The notes below the pieces were generated by a model. That model saw nothing but the letters and a program-made list of their open reading frames with translations, did not search any database and was not told the DNA's origin. Of a stretch of DNA of 64,000 bases, positions 53,109-63,538 are shown in pieces (positions within the stretch are counted from its first letter, which is position 1; each line of letters opens with the position of its first letter). The position numbers were made by a program, and so were the translations under genes. The stretch spans positions 1 through 64,000 of the forward strand of contig JAOZHR010000024.1 in the NCBI GenBank assembly GCA_026014805.1. Direction: 5' to 3'. This stretch comes from Candidatus Bathyarchaeota archaeon (lineage in GTDB: Archaea > Thermoproteota > Bathyarchaeia > Bathyarchaeales > SOJC01).

Positions 53109-53831
53109 TTGTCAATATTTGCGGCACCAGGAGCATACGACCGAGCCATAACCGTGTTCTCCCCAGATGGCCGCTTATTTCAGGTAGAATATGCCCTCGA
53201 AACAGTAAACCGAGGAGCAACCATACTAGGAATAGTCTGCCCAGAAGGCGTAGTTTTAGGTGCAGAAGAAAAAATTGAATCAAAACTACAAGACTCAAGC
53301 TTCACATGGAAAATCTTCGCAGTAGACAGCCACATCGGCGCAGCAGTTGTCGGCTTAGGCTCTGATGCACGGATTCTAATCGACCAAGCACGCGTATACT
53401 GCCAAAGTAACAGATTAATGTACGACGAGCCCATTGATGTTGAAGTAATTTCCAAACGCATAGGCGACATAAAGCAACTTTATACACAGCACGCCGGAGT
53501 GCGTCCCTTCGGAGTCTCTATAATCTTCGGCGGCATCGACAAGACAGGTAACCGCCTCTTTTCTACAGACCCCAGCGGAACATACAGAGCCTACAAGGCA
53601 ATTGCGGTGGGCGTTGGAAGAGAAACAGTTGAAGGCATCCTGAAAGAGGAATACCGCGAAGACTTAGGCTTGGAAGACTCCATAAAACTCACCGTGAAAT
53701 GTCTCAGAAAAGCGCTCGAAGCCCGGGAAGAACAGCTTAGAGCCAAGATCAGCATAGTACCCACAACTACAAAAGCTTACCACGCACTGCCAGACGAAGA
53801 AGTCGAGAAATATATGAAGACCGTAGAGTAG
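53109..53831 (+). CDS. psmA: Proteasome alpha subunit
   Basis: 240 residues from TTG 53109 with GAGGTGA upstream. Outer ring subunit of the 20S proteasome. The N-terminal YDRAITVFSPDGRLFQVEYA gates the pore and binds ATPases; FGVSIIFGG is the family core. It heads the superoperon with SBDS and the exosome; 14 bp to the next gene. CDC48 lies downstream on the other strand as a possible partner. Confidence 0.96.
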   Translation: MSIFAAPGAYDRAITVFSPDGRLFQVEYALETVNRGATILGIVCPEGVVLGAEEKIESKLQDSSFTWKIFAVDSHIGAAVVGLGSDARILIDQARVYCQSNRLMYDEPIDVEVISKRIGDIKQLYTQHAGVRPFGVSIIFGGIDKTGNRLFSTDPSGTYRAYKAIAVGVGRETVEGILKEEYREDLGLEDSIKLTVKCLRKALEAREEQLRAKISIVPTTTKAYHALPDEEVEKYMKTVE

Positions 53832-53845
53832 AGTGAAATGCTGAA

Positions 53846-54532
53846 ATGAGTGAACGATACACCGTTGCGCGCATAACCCGCGACGGTGAACGCTTCGAAA
53901 TCCTAGTTAAACCGCAACCCGCCCGAAACTATACAATGGGCAGAACCACGTCAATATCTGAAGTCTTAGTTACAGACACAATATTTACTGATGCTGACAA
54001 GGGCACAAAGGCAAGCGAAGGCAAACTTGAAACTGCTTTCAAAACAACAGACATTCTGAAAATCGCGGAAATAATACTGAGAAAAGGAAATCTACAGCTG
54101 ACAACAGACCAGAGGAGACAACTAACTGCAGAGAAACGAAGACAGATAATTGTTTTCATAGCACGTCAAGCGGTTGACCCTAAAACAAACCTGCCTCATC
54201 CACCCTTACGCATCGAACAAGCAATGGAACAGATCCACTACTCAATAGATCCTTTCAAAGAAGCTGAAGAACAAGCAAAAGACATAATCAAACTTCTACG
54301 TCCGATTCTCCCACTCAAAATAGAGCAAATCCAAGTCAAAGTGCGAATCCCCCCAGAATACGCCGCAAAAGCCTATGGAACAGTCAAAGGTTATGGCACG
54401 ATTAAACGTGAAGAATGGCGCGCAGACGGCTCATGGTTCTCCATAATCGAAATGCCAGCAGGTCTCTACGGACCATTCTTGGACAAACTTGGAGAACTAA
54501 CAAAAGGAACGGCAGAAGCAAAAAAGACGTAA
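53846..54532 (+). CDS. SBDS-family ribosome maturation factor
   Basis: 228 residues. Three-domain SBDS: FYSH domain (about 1-90: YTVARITRDGERFEILVKPQ), middle helical domain (about 95-160: NLPHPPLRIEQAM) and a ferredoxin-like C-domain. It releases aIF6 from the 50S subunit in eukaryote/archaeal models. In the superoperon between psmA and rrp4. Confidence 0.94.
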   Translation: MSERYTVARITRDGERFEILVKPQPARNYTMGRTTSISEVLVTDTIFTDADKGTKASEGKLETAFKTTDILKIAEIILRKGNLQLTTDQRRQLTAEKRRQIIVFIARQAVDPKTNLPHPPLRIEQAMEQIHYSIDPFKEAEEQAKDIIKLLRPILPLKIEQIQVKVRIPPEYAAKAYGTVKGYGTIKREEWRADGSWFSIIEMPAGLYGPFLDKLGELTKGTAEAKKT

Positions 54533-54564
54533 AAAAAGGTTAAAAAAAGGAATGGTGGCGAAAA

Positions 54565-55269
54565 ATGCCCACATTTTATGAAAGACGACAACTTGTAACT
54601 CCTGGCGATTTAGTAGCCGAAGGAAACTACATAGCCGGTGAGAACACATTCAAAGAAAATGAAAAACTGTACGCAACTCGTGTTGGACTAGTAGAATATG
54701 AAGAACGAAAAGTCAGCGTTGTCGCTTTGAAATCGTTCTATATTCCAAAAGTTGGAGACACCGTAATCGGAAAAGTGATGGAAATAACATTAGGAGGATG
54801 GATTCTAGATATCGATGCACCTTATCCAGCGGTCCTACGTGCTTCAGACGTCATGGAACGGTCATACCGCCCTCAGAAAAACGAACTATCATCCATCTTC
54901 GATATTGGAGACCTAGTTATAGCCAAAATTGTGTCTTACGACAGAACCCGCGACCCGCTTCTGACAGTACGAGAGCCTGGTCTTGGAAAAATTACTCGTG
55001 GTCAAATCATTGAAATCACTTCAACGAAAATTCCGCGAATTATCGGCAGGAAAGGTTCAATGATAAGCATGATAAAACGTGAGACAGGATGTCACATTCT
55101 TTTAGGCCAAAATGGAGTGGTGCTTATAAGCGGCAAGAACTTAGAAGACGAGCAGCTTGCAGCTATGGCTATCCGCAAAATAGAAGACGAGTCCCACACA
55201 AGTGGTCTAACCGATCGCGTAGCAGAAATGTTGAAAAAAGAAAAGGAAGGTGAAATTAAAAATGCCTAA
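54565..55269 (+). CDS. rrp4: Exosome RNA-binding subunit Rrp4
   Basis: 234 residues. N-terminal domain with [12 protein letters not shown]1 domain (about 65-140: [21 protein letters not shown]), KH domain with [19 protein letters not shown]. It forms the cap of the archaeal exosome. It overlaps the start region of rrp41 by 8 bp. Confidence 0.95.
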   Translation: MPTFYERRQLVTPGDLVAEGNYIAGENTFKENEKLYATRVGLVEYEERKVSVVALKSFYIPKVGDTVIGKVMEITLGGWILDIDAPYPAVLRASDVMERSYRPQKNELSSIFDIGDLVIAKIVSYDRTRDPLLTVREPGLGKITRGQIIEITSTKIPRIIGRKGSMISMIKRETGCHILLGQNGVVLISGKNLEDEQLAAMAIRKIEDESHTSGLTDRVAEMLKKEKEGEIKNA

Positions 55270-55999
55270 AGCAGAAGGAAAATTGATTGACAAAGATGGT
55301 GTTAGAATAGACGGAAGGAAATTTAACGAGTTAAGACCAACAACGATACAAATTGGCATTCTTAGCAATGCAGACGGCTCAGCATATATTGAGCAGGGGA
55401 AGAATAAGATTTTAACGGCAGTTTATGGACCTCATGAAGTTCATCCAAAACATCTTGCTTTACCCGACCGTTCTCGATTGAGATGCCGATATCACATGGC
55501 GCCTTTTTCCGTGGATGAGAGAAAGTCGCCCGCTCCTTCAAGAAGAGAAGTAGAACTTTCGAAAGTGATACGAGAGGCCTTAGAACCATCAATCTTTCTA
55601 GAATACTATCCTCGAACATCCATAGACCTCTTCATAGAAGTCCTACAAGCAAACGGCGGCACAAGATGCGCAGGAATAACAGCGGCTTCATTAGCTTTGG
55701 CAGATGCAGGTGTTCCCATGCGAGACTTGACAGTCGCTTGCGCTGCAGGAAAATTAGAAGGGCAGCTTGTGCTTGACTTAAATGACAGCGAAGACAAAGA
55801 AGGGGAAGCAGACGTTCCTCTAGCGTATATGCCAAACCTAAACGCCATAACACTGCTTCAGATGGACGGTCAATTAACGCTTGAAGAATTTGAAAAAGCC
55901 ATTAAGCTCTCTCTTGAGGGTTGCACACAACTCTATAAGATCCAAAAAGAAGCGTTAAAGGCGAAATATGTGGTCGTAAAGGAGGAAGTGAAAGAATAA
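55262..55999 (+). CDS. rrp41: Exosome catalytic subunit Rrp41
   Basis: 245 residues from ATG 55262 with GGAAGGTG just upstream (an earlier start at 55250 is less likely). RNase PH fold. It degrades RNA phosphorolytically. [10 protein letters not shown] and [15 protein letters not shown] contact RNA and phosphate; [10 protein letters not shown] has the catalytic Asp. It overlaps rrp42 by 1 bp. Confidence 0.96.
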   Translation: MPKAEGKLIDKDGVRIDGRKFNELRPTTIQIGILSNADGSAYIEQGKNKILTAVYGPHEVHPKHLALPDRSRLRCRYHMAPFSVDERKSPAPSRREVELSKVIREALEPSIFLEYYPRTSIDLFIEVLQANGGTRCAGITAASLALADAGVPMRDLTVACAAGKLEGQLVLDLNDSEDKEGEADVPLAYMPNLNAITLLQMDGQLTLEEFEKAIKLSLEGCTQLYKIQKEALKAKYVVVKEEVKE

Positions 56000-56787
56000 T
56001 GTCAATGATTATACGTGTAAAACAGCAACAAATCGCCCAACTAATGAGTAAAGGTAAGAGATTAGACGGAAGAGAGTTAAACGATTACCGTGAAATCAAA
56101 GTGGAAATGGGCGTCATCGAAAAGGCAGAAGGCTCAGCACGTGCTCTTTTGGGTAAAACTGAAGTCTTGGTGGGAGTAAAAATTGGAATCGGCAAACCTT
56201 TCCCAGACACTCCAAACGAAGGGGTCTTAACAGTAAACGTTGAGCTTGTTCCCCTGGCATCACCAACATTTGAACCTGGTCCCCCAAAAGAAGACGCTAT
56301 TGAACTCGCAAGAGTAACAGACAGAGGTATACGAGAGTCAAAAGCCATAGACCTTGAAAAGCTCTGCCTAGAACCAGGGAAAAAGGTACTCATAGTATTC
56401 GTTGATGTCTATGTGCTCAACTATGACGGAAATCTCATTGACGCTTCAGCTATCGCAACGCTAGCAGCTTTATTGAACACAAAGATGTTCAAGTACGAAG
56501 TTGAAGAAGGAGAAGTCAAGGTAAAACCAGGCTACACTCCATTACCGATACAAAACTACCCCATAGCAGTAACGTTCGCAAAGATAAATGGCAAACTTGC
56601 TGTTGATCCTTGGCTAGAGGAAGAACAGGTTATGGACGCTAGACTGACGATAACCATTGAAAAAGAAGGAAAAATATGCGCCGTTCAGAAGGGAGGAACT
56701 GGCTATTTTACCACAGAATATATCTTGGAAGCAGCAAAAATCGCTAAAGAAAAAGCTTCAGAAATACGCAAACTGCTGGTGAAGTAG
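55999..56787 (+). CDS. rrp42: Exosome non-catalytic subunit Rrp42
   Basis: 262 residues. RNase PH fold lacking the catalytic residues; pairs with Rrp41 in the hexameric ring. RLDGRELNDYREIKVEMGVIE, GKTEVLVGVKIG and LDASAIATL-type core (NLIDASAIATLAALL). ATG overlaps the rrp41 stop. Confidence 0.95.
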   Translation: MSMIIRVKQQQIAQLMSKGKRLDGRELNDYREIKVEMGVIEKAEGSARALLGKTEVLVGVKIGIGKPFPDTPNEGVLTVNVELVPLASPTFEPGPPKEDAIELARVTDRGIRESKAIDLEKLCLEPGKKVLIVFVDVYVLNYDGNLIDASAIATLAALLNTKMFKYEVEEGEVKVKPGYTPLPIQNYPIAVTFAKINGKLAVDPWLEEEQVMDARLTITIEKEGKICAVQKGGTGYFTTEYILEAAKIAKEKASEIRKLLVK

Positions 56788-56789
56788 CA

Positions 56790-57059
56790 ATGGGAAAAAC
56801 AAAGAAGATCGGCCCAACAGGAGGGTTGAAGAGCCGATACGGTGCAACTGTAAGGAAAAGATACATCGAAGTGGTGACAGAGACCAAAAGGCGACACAGA
56901 TGCCCTCAATGCCACGCGTCTACTGTGAAACGCCAAAGTGTTGGAGTTTGGGAATGCAGAAAATGCGGGTTTACCTTCACTGGAGGAGCCTATACACCTT
57001 CAACTAAACTAGGCGCTACGGCAAAACGAGCAGCAAGAGGGGCTTCCACAGAAGGTTAG
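56790..57059 (+). CDS. rpl37ae: Large subunit ribosomal protein L37Ae
   Basis: 89 residues with a zinc ribbon CPQCHASTVKRQSVGVWECRKC split as CPQC and CRKC (about 38-57). GLKSRYGATVRKRYIEV is the family start. The gene follows rrp42 by 2 bp, a common archaeal order. The tail is a little longer than in some species. Confidence 0.95.
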   Translation: MGKTKKIGPTGGLKSRYGATVRKRYIEVVTETKRRHRCPQCHASTVKRQSVGVWECRKCGFTFTGGAYTPSTKLGATAKRAARGASTEG

Positions 57060-57094
57060 AAAGGAGAATAACAAAAATCAACAAAGCCGCGTTC

Positions 57095-57343
57095 TTACGT
57101 ACTTTTTCTTCTCCTCACTTTGCGCAATTCCACTCGTCGTTTGCCTCTTCCAAGAGCAGAAACATGGATTATGCCCTCTATTTCCAATCGCATTAGCTCC
57201 TTGTTCAAGACGCTGAATCCTAAGTCACCACGAACTTCCCTGACCATATCGTGCAGTTCAGCATCAGTTGTAGGTCCTTTGCGCTGTAGTAGCTCTACGA
57301 TTACCGTGGAAAGAGGGTGGGGTTTCCAAGTTTTGGCACTCAT
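57095..57343 (-). CDS. Winged-helix DNA-binding protein
   Basis: 82 residues. STVIVELLQRKGPTTDAELHDMV and FSVLNKELMRLEIEGIIHV fit a winged helix, followed by a basic tail RRVELRKVRRRK. It lies 14 bp downstream of CDC48 and is likely cotranscribed. No named family. Confidence 0.65.
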   Translation of the reverse strand: MSAKTWKPHPLSTVIVELLQRKGPTTDAELHDMVREVRGDLGFSVLNKELMRLEIEGIIHVSALGRGKRRVELRKVRRRKST

Positions 57344-57357
57344 TTTAACAACATCTC

Positions 57358-59529
57358 CTACGCCACAGGTGTTGTAGGCTTCTGCACTCTTCTTATCTGT
57401 TTGACAAATCCTTTATACCATATTTCCATATCAGGTGAAATTGTTGGCCCTATCTGATTTACTGCGGCCTTGAAATCCGCTAGTGTCACCAGTTCGGAAG
57501 TTATACTTTTTCTCAGAGCATTCAACCCAGCCTCACGGCAGAGTGCTTGAATGTCCGCTCCACTGTAACCCTTCGTTGTCTTAGCGTGAGCCTCTAAATC
57601 AACATCTTCAGCCAAAGGCATGTCTCTTGTATAGATTTTGAACATCTTCAGTCTAGCCTGCTCATCTGGCTCGGGTACATAGACAAGTCGGTCAAAGCGT
57701 CCCGGACGTAGCACAGCACGATCTATAATGTCAGGTCGATTTGAGGCCGCGATGACAACTACATCTTCCAAGGTCGTTATGCCGTCCATCTCTGTTAGAA
57801 GCTGACTGATAACGCGTTCTGTGACGCCGCTATCGGAGAGACCCATACCTCTTCTAGGTACGAGAGAGTCAAATTCATCAAAGAAAATCACTGCTGGTGC
57901 GGCCATTCTCGCTTTCCGGAATACTTCTCTTATGGCTTTTTCCGACTCTCCAACCCACTTACTGAAGACCTCTGGGCCTTTTATTGTAATGAAGTTTGCT
58001 TCGCTTTCTGTTGCTACTGCTCTTGCCAGCATAGTCTTGCCGCAGCCAGGCGGCCCAAATAAGAGAATGCCCTTTGGCGGTGTTATGCCCAACCGGCTGA
58101 AAACTTCTGGGTTTTTTATGGGCCATTCAACTGCTTCTATTAGCTCATGTTTTATCTCTTCCAACCCGCCTATGTCAGTCCAGTTCACCGTGGGTGTTTC
58201 TATATATACTTCTCGCATAGCAGTAGGAGTTATTTCTTTGTAGGCGTTAAGAAAGTCTTCCATACGTACTTCCATCTTTTCTAAAACTGCGGGGGGAATA
58301 TGTTCTTCTTCTAAGTTTATTTCGGGGAGATATCGTCTCAGAGACTTCATTGCTGTTTCTCTGCTCAAGGCAGCCATATCTGCTCCTGTGTAGCCATGGG
58401 TCATTCCAGATAGTTTCTTCAGGTCAACGTCTTCTGCTAGGGGCATGCCGCGTGTGTGAATTTGCATGATTTCGTGGCGGTCCTTCTTATCTGGAACACC
58501 TATTTCTATTTCTCGGTCGAAGCGGCCTGGTCTTCGAAGTGCAGGATCAAGGGCTTGGGGTCGGTTGGTGGCACCTATGACGATCACGTTCCCTCTTCCG
58601 CTCAAACCATCCATGAGAGCTAAGAGTTGTGCAACTACTCGTCTTTCAACTTCACCTGTGACCTCTTCCCTTTTTGGCGCAATTGCATCTAACTCGTCGA
58701 TAAATATGATGCTTGGAGAGTTTTGCTGCGCTTGCTGAAAAATCTCGCGTAGTCTTGCTTCTGATTCACCATAGAATTTGCTCATTATTTCTGGACCGTT
58801 TATAGAAGCGAAATTTGCTTCTGATTCATTTGCCACGGCTCTTGCTAGCAAGGTCTTACCGCAACCGGGTGGACCGTGGAGTAGAACACCTTTAGGAGGA
58901 TCTATTCCTAGACGTTGAAAAAGTTCTGGATGCCGCAGTGGCAGCTCTACCATTTCTCTTACACGTTGCATTTCTTCGTGTAGACCACCTATGTCTTCGT
59001 AAGTGGTGTGAGGAAGTCCTTTTGTTTCTGGAGCTGGTTCGGTAAGTATTTGGAAATGTGTGTCTTTTGTGATGCGAACTATTCCATGAGGACGGCTTTT
59101 TGTTACTGTGAATGGTATAGCGTGTCCGAGCATCATCACTAGTGTTGTGTCACCTTCGACGAAGGTGCGTTCCATTAAACGGTTTTTAACAAAGTTTGTA
59201 AAGTCCTCGTCTACGTTTAAGCGCATATCGACAGGCGCTAGAACTACATTTGTCGCGTTCTTTACCGCAGCTGGTTTGATTGCAACATATTCGTTTATGG
59301 CAACACCCGCGTTTTTGCGTGTGAAGCCGTCTACGCGGATTATGCCCCGATCTTGGTCTTCGCTGTACGCGGGCCAGGCAATGGCGCTCGTTGTTCGTTT
59401 GCCTGTGATTTCTATGACGTCGCCAGCGCTTATGCCAAGTTTTTGCATAGTTTTTTGGTCTAGGCGGGCTATGCCACGACCTACATCTCGTTGTTTTGCA
59501 TCCCCTATGCGGAGCTGTATTTCACTCAT
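57358..59529 (-). CDS. CDC48/VAT AAA+ ATPase
   Basis: 723 residues. N domain with double-psi barrel (about 1-180), D1 Walker [15 protein letters not shown] near 223 and D2 [14 protein letters not shown] near 497, with [12 protein letters not shown] and [12 protein letters not shown] as Walker B. It is a segregase/unfoldase and may feed the 20S proteasome. Full length. Confidence 0.96.
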   Translation of the reverse strand: MSEIQLRIGDAKQRDVGRGIARLDQKTMQKLGISAGDVIEITGKRTTSAIAWPAYSEDQDRGIIRVDGFTRKNAGVAINEYVAIKPAAVKNATNVVLAPVDMRLNVDEDFTNFVKNRLMERTFVEGDTTLVMMLGHAIPFTVTKSRPHGIVRITKDTHFQILTEPAPETKGLPHTTYEDIGGLHEEMQRVREMVELPLRHPELFQRLGIDPPKGVLLHGPPGCGKTLLARAVANESEANFASINGPEIMSKFYGESEARLREIFQQAQQNSPSIIFIDELDAIAPKREEVTGEVERRVVAQLLALMDGLSGRGNVIVIGATNRPQALDPALRRPGRFDREIEIGVPDKKDRHEIMQIHTRGMPLAEDVDLKKLSGMTHGYTGADMAALSRETAMKSLRRYLPEINLEEEHIPPAVLEKMEVRMEDFLNAYKEITPTAMREVYIETPTVNWTDIGGLEEIKHELIEAVEWPIKNPEVFSRLGITPPKGILLFGPPGCGKTMLARAVATESEANFITIKGPEVFSKWVGESEKAIREVFRKARMAAPAVIFFDEFDSLVPRRGMGLSDSGVTERVISQLLTEMDGITTLEDVVVIAASNRPDIIDRAVLRPGRFDRLVYVPEPDEQARLKMFKIYTRDMPLAEDVDLEAHAKTTKGYSGADIQALCREAGLNALRKSITSELVTLADFKAAVNQIGPTISPDMEIWYKGFVKQIRRVQKPTTPVA

Positions 59530-59616
59530 GTTTATGCCTTCTTTTTTAATGTGATTGTGAAGTTTACGAAGTCGAAAAGGGTCATGTGACTTATAAATAT
59601 TACAAGCTAATAGGCA

Positions 59617-59892
59617 TTAGCGTGTTCTTCTCACCATAAGCGTTTGAATCTGGCTCACTGTTGGAATTTTTTCTATATTTTTTTCCACTTCATCTAAGAT
59701 GCCAGTTTCATCCTCTGGAATTCGAATGTAGGCTATAAGGGCGTTTAGGCCAAAAGCAACGGGCTCTGTCTGGTAATCAGCGTAAATTTTTGCTTGAGGC
59801 GGAAGGGCTTTCTCTATTTGCTTTTGCAGCTTATTAAAGTCTACTTCTATCCCTGTTGGAAAAATTTTGTAGCTTATTACTACGTTTGCCAT
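59617..59892 (-). CDS. Translation elongation factor aEF-1beta
   Basis: 91 residues from ATG 59892 (ANVVISYKIFPTGIEVD); a start at 59925 would overlap the zinc-ribbon gene. Nucleotide exchange factor for aEF-1alpha, ferredoxin-like fold, ending IQTLMVRRTR. Two bases separate it from the zinc-ribbon gene. Confidence 0.94.
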   Translation of the reverse strand: MANVVISYKIFPTGIEVDFNKLQKQIEKALPPQAKIYADYQTEPVAFGLNALIAYIRIPEDETGILDEVEKNIEKIPTVSQIQTLMVRRTR

Positions 59893-59894
59893 TT

Positions 59895-60092
59895 TTATGG
59901 CCCCGTAAATCCGCATTTTGGGCATCTATAATGACGCCCGAATTTGCGGCATTTTTGGCATCGCCAGATGATTATTTCGTTACAGTTTGGGCAGTTGAAT
60001 TTTGTGGCTTTTGTGCCTGTGAGTATGGTGCGGTTGCAGCTGGTGCAGATGGGTGCTTGTATCGTAGTTGTGGTTTTGGTTGCGGTGCTCAT
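59895..60092 (-). CDS. HVO_2753-type zinc ribbon protein
   Basis: 65 residues from ATG 60092. Two CxxC zinc knuckles: CTSCN ... CPNCNE and WRCQKCRKFGRHYRCPKCG, the small zinc finger protein gene often found before aEF-1beta in archaea. It probably binds RNA or protein; function unknown. Confidence 0.88.
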   Translation of the reverse strand: MSTATKTTTTIQAPICTSCNRTILTGTKATKFNCPNCNEIIIWRCQKCRKFGRHYRCPKCGFTGP

Positions 60093-60314
60093 GGTGAGGT
60101 TTTCCTTTGTGAATTTGGATTTGTATAATGAAGGGTTACTTATATTTGCTGTGTTTAAGATGCATCCTGAAGGAAAATGAAAACATAAGGAATGCATAAT
60201 TTTTGCTATTCGTCATCCATTCATGCTGTAGAATGATATCCATACCTAGTGTCTGTTGGCTGCCTAGCTGAAACTAAGTAAAATCTAGTGATCTCTAGAA
60301 GGCGAACGCACACG

Positions 60315-60983
60315 TCATTTCCTCTTCTTAGCATGCGATATCGGTAAAGCTGCCAACATCACCGCTCCACTGTCCACCGCAGGTTTCAGCAAATTCTCGC
60401 CACAGTAGGGACATATTCTAAACTCTGCCAATACCTCTCGCCCACAAGCTGGGCACAACTTATATTTCTTAACCTCCCTCTCCAAGCGTTTCATCATCTT
60501 CTTCAACCTTTCAACATCATTTTTCAACCCTTCTACGCTCTTGTTTAAGGGCCTAATATTCAAGACCTCGCTACGCACATTAAAAACAACGTCTCGCAAC
60601 CCAGATAACAACCTACTGTTGTTTTCCAAAGTTTCACTCATCATTTCCAAAATACTCGTTTTGGCCTCTAACAACTCCACATCAGATTGATTTTCCTTCT
60701 TCCCGTCTTCTAACACTTTTCCCAGAAATGTTTCAATAGGATTTTGCAGTGCGATTAATGTTGTTCCACCCCAAAGAAAGAATACCGCCACTAAGGAACA
60801 AATCAAGTAAACAATTGGATCAATGGTCTCTAACAGCCGAGTGAATGGGTAAATCGCTAAGAGTAGCGGTTCACTTTCATCGCCTGTCAACCATAGAAAA
60901 CTGTCTAGAACATGTAACCCAGCTATAAAAGTCAAAGAACCTAAAATCCAAACAGCAACACCCTTCCTGACCACGATGAACAA
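60315..60983 (-). CDS. Membrane protein with coiled coil and zinc ribbon
   Basis: 222 residues. Two membrane helices (about 8-28 and 55-78), a long coiled coil (about 85-165: VEGLKNDVERLKKMMKRLE) and a zinc ribbon CPACGREVLAEFRICPYCG (about 178-196). It appears to be an inner-membrane scaffold or sensor. No named family. Confidence 0.6.
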   Translation of the reverse strand: MFIVVRKGVAVWILGSLTFIAGLHVLDSFLWLTGDESEPLLLAIYPFTRLLETIDPIVYLICSLVAVFFLWGGTTLIALQNPIETFLGKVLEDGKKENQSDVELLEAKTSILEMMSETLENNSRLLSGLRDVVFNVRSEVLNIRPLNKSVEGLKNDVERLKKMMKRLEREVKKYKLCPACGREVLAEFRICPYCGENLLKPAVDSGAVMLAALPISHAKKRK

Positions 60984-61138
60984 CTCCTCTAGATAATAAC
61001 TCTAGAAGAAAAATACACTTCTCATTAATTAAGCCAGTATTCTCAGAGAAAACATATGTCAAAAACCGATATATGTCGGTCAGAAGAGTTGGGCTAATTT
61101 TAAATACAGCTGTTCTTTTTTGTGAATGTGTGATTTAC

Positions 61139-61486
61139 ATGGGATTCAAAGCGCTGCATTTTTCAGAAGTAGAGGCAGATGAAGTAACGGAGAGTGGTGC
61201 TGAGGGAGTTAAAGTTCGTTGGCTAATAACCAAAGACGACGGGGCAGAACATTTCGCTATGCGCTGCTTCGAAATTGCTCCAAGAGGGAGCACCCCTCAT
61301 CACTCTCACAAATGGGAGCATGAGGTTTTCATATTGGAGGGTGAATGTTTAGTTGTCTGTGGTGACCAACGAAAAAAAGTTGGCCCCGGCTATGTAGCTT
61401 TCATTCCGCCGAACGTGATGCACCACTTCAGAAACGAAGGAAGCGGGGTTTTAAGGTTTCTCTGTCTTGTCCCCCATCATGAATAA
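61139..61486 (+). CDS. Small cupin-domain protein
   Basis: 115 residues from ATG 61139. Cupin motif 1 TPHHSHKWEHEVFILEGE and motif 2 GYVAFIPPNVMHHF hold the metal-binding His/Glu set. Single-domain cupins can be isomerases, dioxygenases or sensors; the function is not decided. Confidence 0.85.
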   Translation: MGFKALHFSEVEADEVTESGAEGVKVRWLITKDDGAEHFAMRCFEIAPRGSTPHHSHKWEHEVFILEGECLVVCGDQRKKVGPGYVAFIPPNVMHHFRNEGSGVLRFLCLVPHHE

Positions 61487-61979
61487 TCAGCTAATTTTCC
61501 TTTTCCCTTGAAATTGGCAACTTCACAGCTTATAGCCCGTCTTCGCCCTAACTTATTTACCAACAAGGCAAACTTCTAGAGCTTGTAGCCATTTTAAGTT
61601 CATCCACTGCTGGATTTATAACAAATAGCGCAGTTGCGTTCATGAAAACTAGCAAGTCAAGGTCATAACGAAGAAAATCGCGAGTTTTGCGCTCTCAACC
61701 CATTGGTGCCTTCTTCCATGATTGAGTAGACTCTTTCTCGTTGTGCTCAACCTCACAGTTGTATTTGATCTGCGTACAAACACGCGTTTGATCCCATCGA
61801 CTTATGTTGCCAGCAACGCAAGATGCTTCTTATAACTCCTGTTGGATTACTCTCTGAGCAATTATTGAATGTTAATTATGTGTTTGAATCGAGCAAAGAA
61901 AATGTATTTTTAATATGTATTTTCAAGTCGTAAAGGTTAATGGTTTGCCCTCTTCATTTTTTGGCTGAGGTGAAATCAT
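61487..61979. other. Gene-poor stretch of about 490 bp
   Basis: Nothing is firmly recognised. On the minus strand at about 61580-61810 a frame is open apart from one stop and gives a charged sequence, which may be a decayed gene. The right end has A+T-rich promoter-like sequence (GTATTTTTAATATG near 61904) before the next gene. Confidence 0.35.
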
Positions 61980-62186
61980 TTGAACAGTGTTTTGTTTGAC
62001 GCTTCTAAGGATTTAATTGACGATGCCAAAGCTGGATGTGCTGACTTGGTGTTCAAAGAAGTCTGTTTAGAGATTTTAGCACGCGCGAAAAATGTTTTGG
62101 ATGATGGAGAGTTTAAGGCTTTATTGAAGTATGCATCTGAACGAATGCAAGAGAAAACTGTCATCTCAGTTGATGCAGTAAGGTAG
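61980..62186 (+). CDS. Small helical hypothetical protein
   Basis: 68 residues from TTG 61980, with GAGGTGA just upstream and a TATA-like element about 70 bp before. It is all helical (KDLIDDAKAGCADLVFKEV). No family is recognised. The ribosome site makes it likely to be real. Confidence 0.55.
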   Translation: MNSVLFDASKDLIDDAKAGCADLVFKEVCLEILARAKNVLDDGEFKALLKYASERMQEKTVISVDAVR

Positions 62187-62493
62187 CGTCAGCTTCAATC
62201 ATCCTTTTTTGTTCTTTTCTTAGTTTGTGTAGCAGTAATACGTGCTCTTTTGGGACTCTGTGCTTTAGGTTTTCTATAGACTACCAGTGTTCTTCTCCGG
62301 CATATGCGCGCGCGCGAAATGAAACTAAAGGACCGAAGAAGAGGGGTAGATATACTAAGGAAAGTTAAACCCTTAGAGAAAAAAGCTATCATAAACATGA
62401 AGAAGGCACTTGAGGAATGGGAAACGCCATGAAAAGCTTTACGCACCCAACAATCTCCATTTTTTTCACTGAAAAGATGTAAGAAAGCGAAGG
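62187..62493. other. Stretch of about 300 bp with a possible 42-codon frame
   Basis: A rightward frame from ATG 62303 to a TGA at 62431 would give a basic helical peptide (MKLKDRRRGVDILRKVKPLEK). It could be a small gene or a fragment. A GC-repeat GCGCGCGCGCG lies at its start. Nothing else is seen. Confidence 0.25.
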
Positions 62494-63351
62494 TCAGAAC
62501 TTCCTAGGTATTCTTGTCAAAACTTCCTTGTTATACCCACCAAAGACATTAGTGGCAAGCTTGAGATAATCAATCGTTTCAGGGTCTACACCCATTAATT
62601 TGGCTGCAACCGCATCAGCCTCCATCGAGTTTTTACTTCCCACAAAAATGCCCGATTCCTTTATCTCGTTAATCCAGTAGCACGGTGAGAAGAGGCTGCG
62701 GTAGATTTTATTAATGTCTACAATGCTTCGGGATAGGTGGCTGTCGTTTTTGCCATGCCATTTTCCATATCGTGCAGGGTCAGGGATCAAGCCGAACAGA
62801 TTTTTGGTTGAGAGCGAGATTTTTTCGCGGATTCGCCAGCTATTGTTGAGGCTGATGAGGACGCTGTCTCGAAGTTCATAGATTTTGGTGGGTACAAAAC
62901 TGTACAACTCTTGGCTAACAAGTATTCCGTATTTGTTATCAACGAACTCTCTAACCTCGTTGGGATCGAGGGTTCTCGTTAACCAGATTTCTTCTGTGAC
63001 GTTTATGTACTCAACATCATGCTTTGCCAAGATTTCATCGATGCCGCTGTATTTGAGAAACCACTTGTCTTGTTCTTTAATCCACTGCCACTTCGCTTTG
63101 GCGTTACTCGGAGTTATGACATCTCTTGGTTCTGGTCCAGTATTAAGTTCGTTTCTCCACGCTGAATAGCCCTCAATCACTTTGATTCTGCCTTGCAATG
63201 TAGAAAAAAGCTTGTCAAGCGTCTCAGCTGAAGTAAAAGTATGCGCGTTGCTCCAGTTTGGTTTTACTACGAAAACCACGCTTTTGACATCAAGTTCTCT
63301 AAGGAAGTGATAAAAGTCTTTTTTACTTCTGAGCTTACCGACCACAACCAT
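62494..63351 (-). CDS. DUF362 family protein
   Basis: 285 residues. VFVVKPNWSNAHTFTS is the DUF362 opening; SLNNSWRIREKISLSTKNLFGLIPD and the AKLMGVDPETIDYLKLA tail match the family. Some relatives are fused to ferredoxins; no 4Fe-4S motif is visible here. The start was chosen from the ATG before VVVGKLRSK. Function unknown. Confidence 0.75.
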   Translation of the reverse strand: MVVVGKLRSKKDFYHFLRELDVKSVVFVVKPNWSNAHTFTSAETLDKLFSTLQGRIKVIEGYSAWRNELNTGPEPRDVITPSNAKAKWQWIKEQDKWFLKYSGIDEILAKHDVEYINVTEEIWLTRTLDPNEVREFVDNKYGILVSQELYSFVPTKIYELRDSVLISLNNSWRIREKISLSTKNLFGLIPDPARYGKWHGKNDSHLSRSIVDINKIYRSLFSPCYWINEIKESGIFVGSKNSMEADAVAAKLMGVDPETIDYLKLATNVFGGYNKEVLTRIPRKF

Positions 63352-63538
63352 AGAGTAGCATCTCTACAAGACTACGACTACAGAATATCCAGATTTATTA
63401 AAATAGTGTTTCATTTCTCTAGAAATCCCTACTTACATTTGGAACCTATCAAGCTCCCGTTCAGAGCTCATAGTGGAGAATCAAGCCACGCACAAACATT
63501 CAAGCTTCTTCCACATTATTGGAACATCTAACATTGAG

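Noticed and set aside
61580-61810. Possible pseudogene on the minus strand
   Set aside because: One open stretch with a single stop and no recognisable motif; kept only as a remark.
62195-62446. 83-residue minus-strand frame
   Set aside because: No ribosome site or family, and the competing rightward frame is equally likely.
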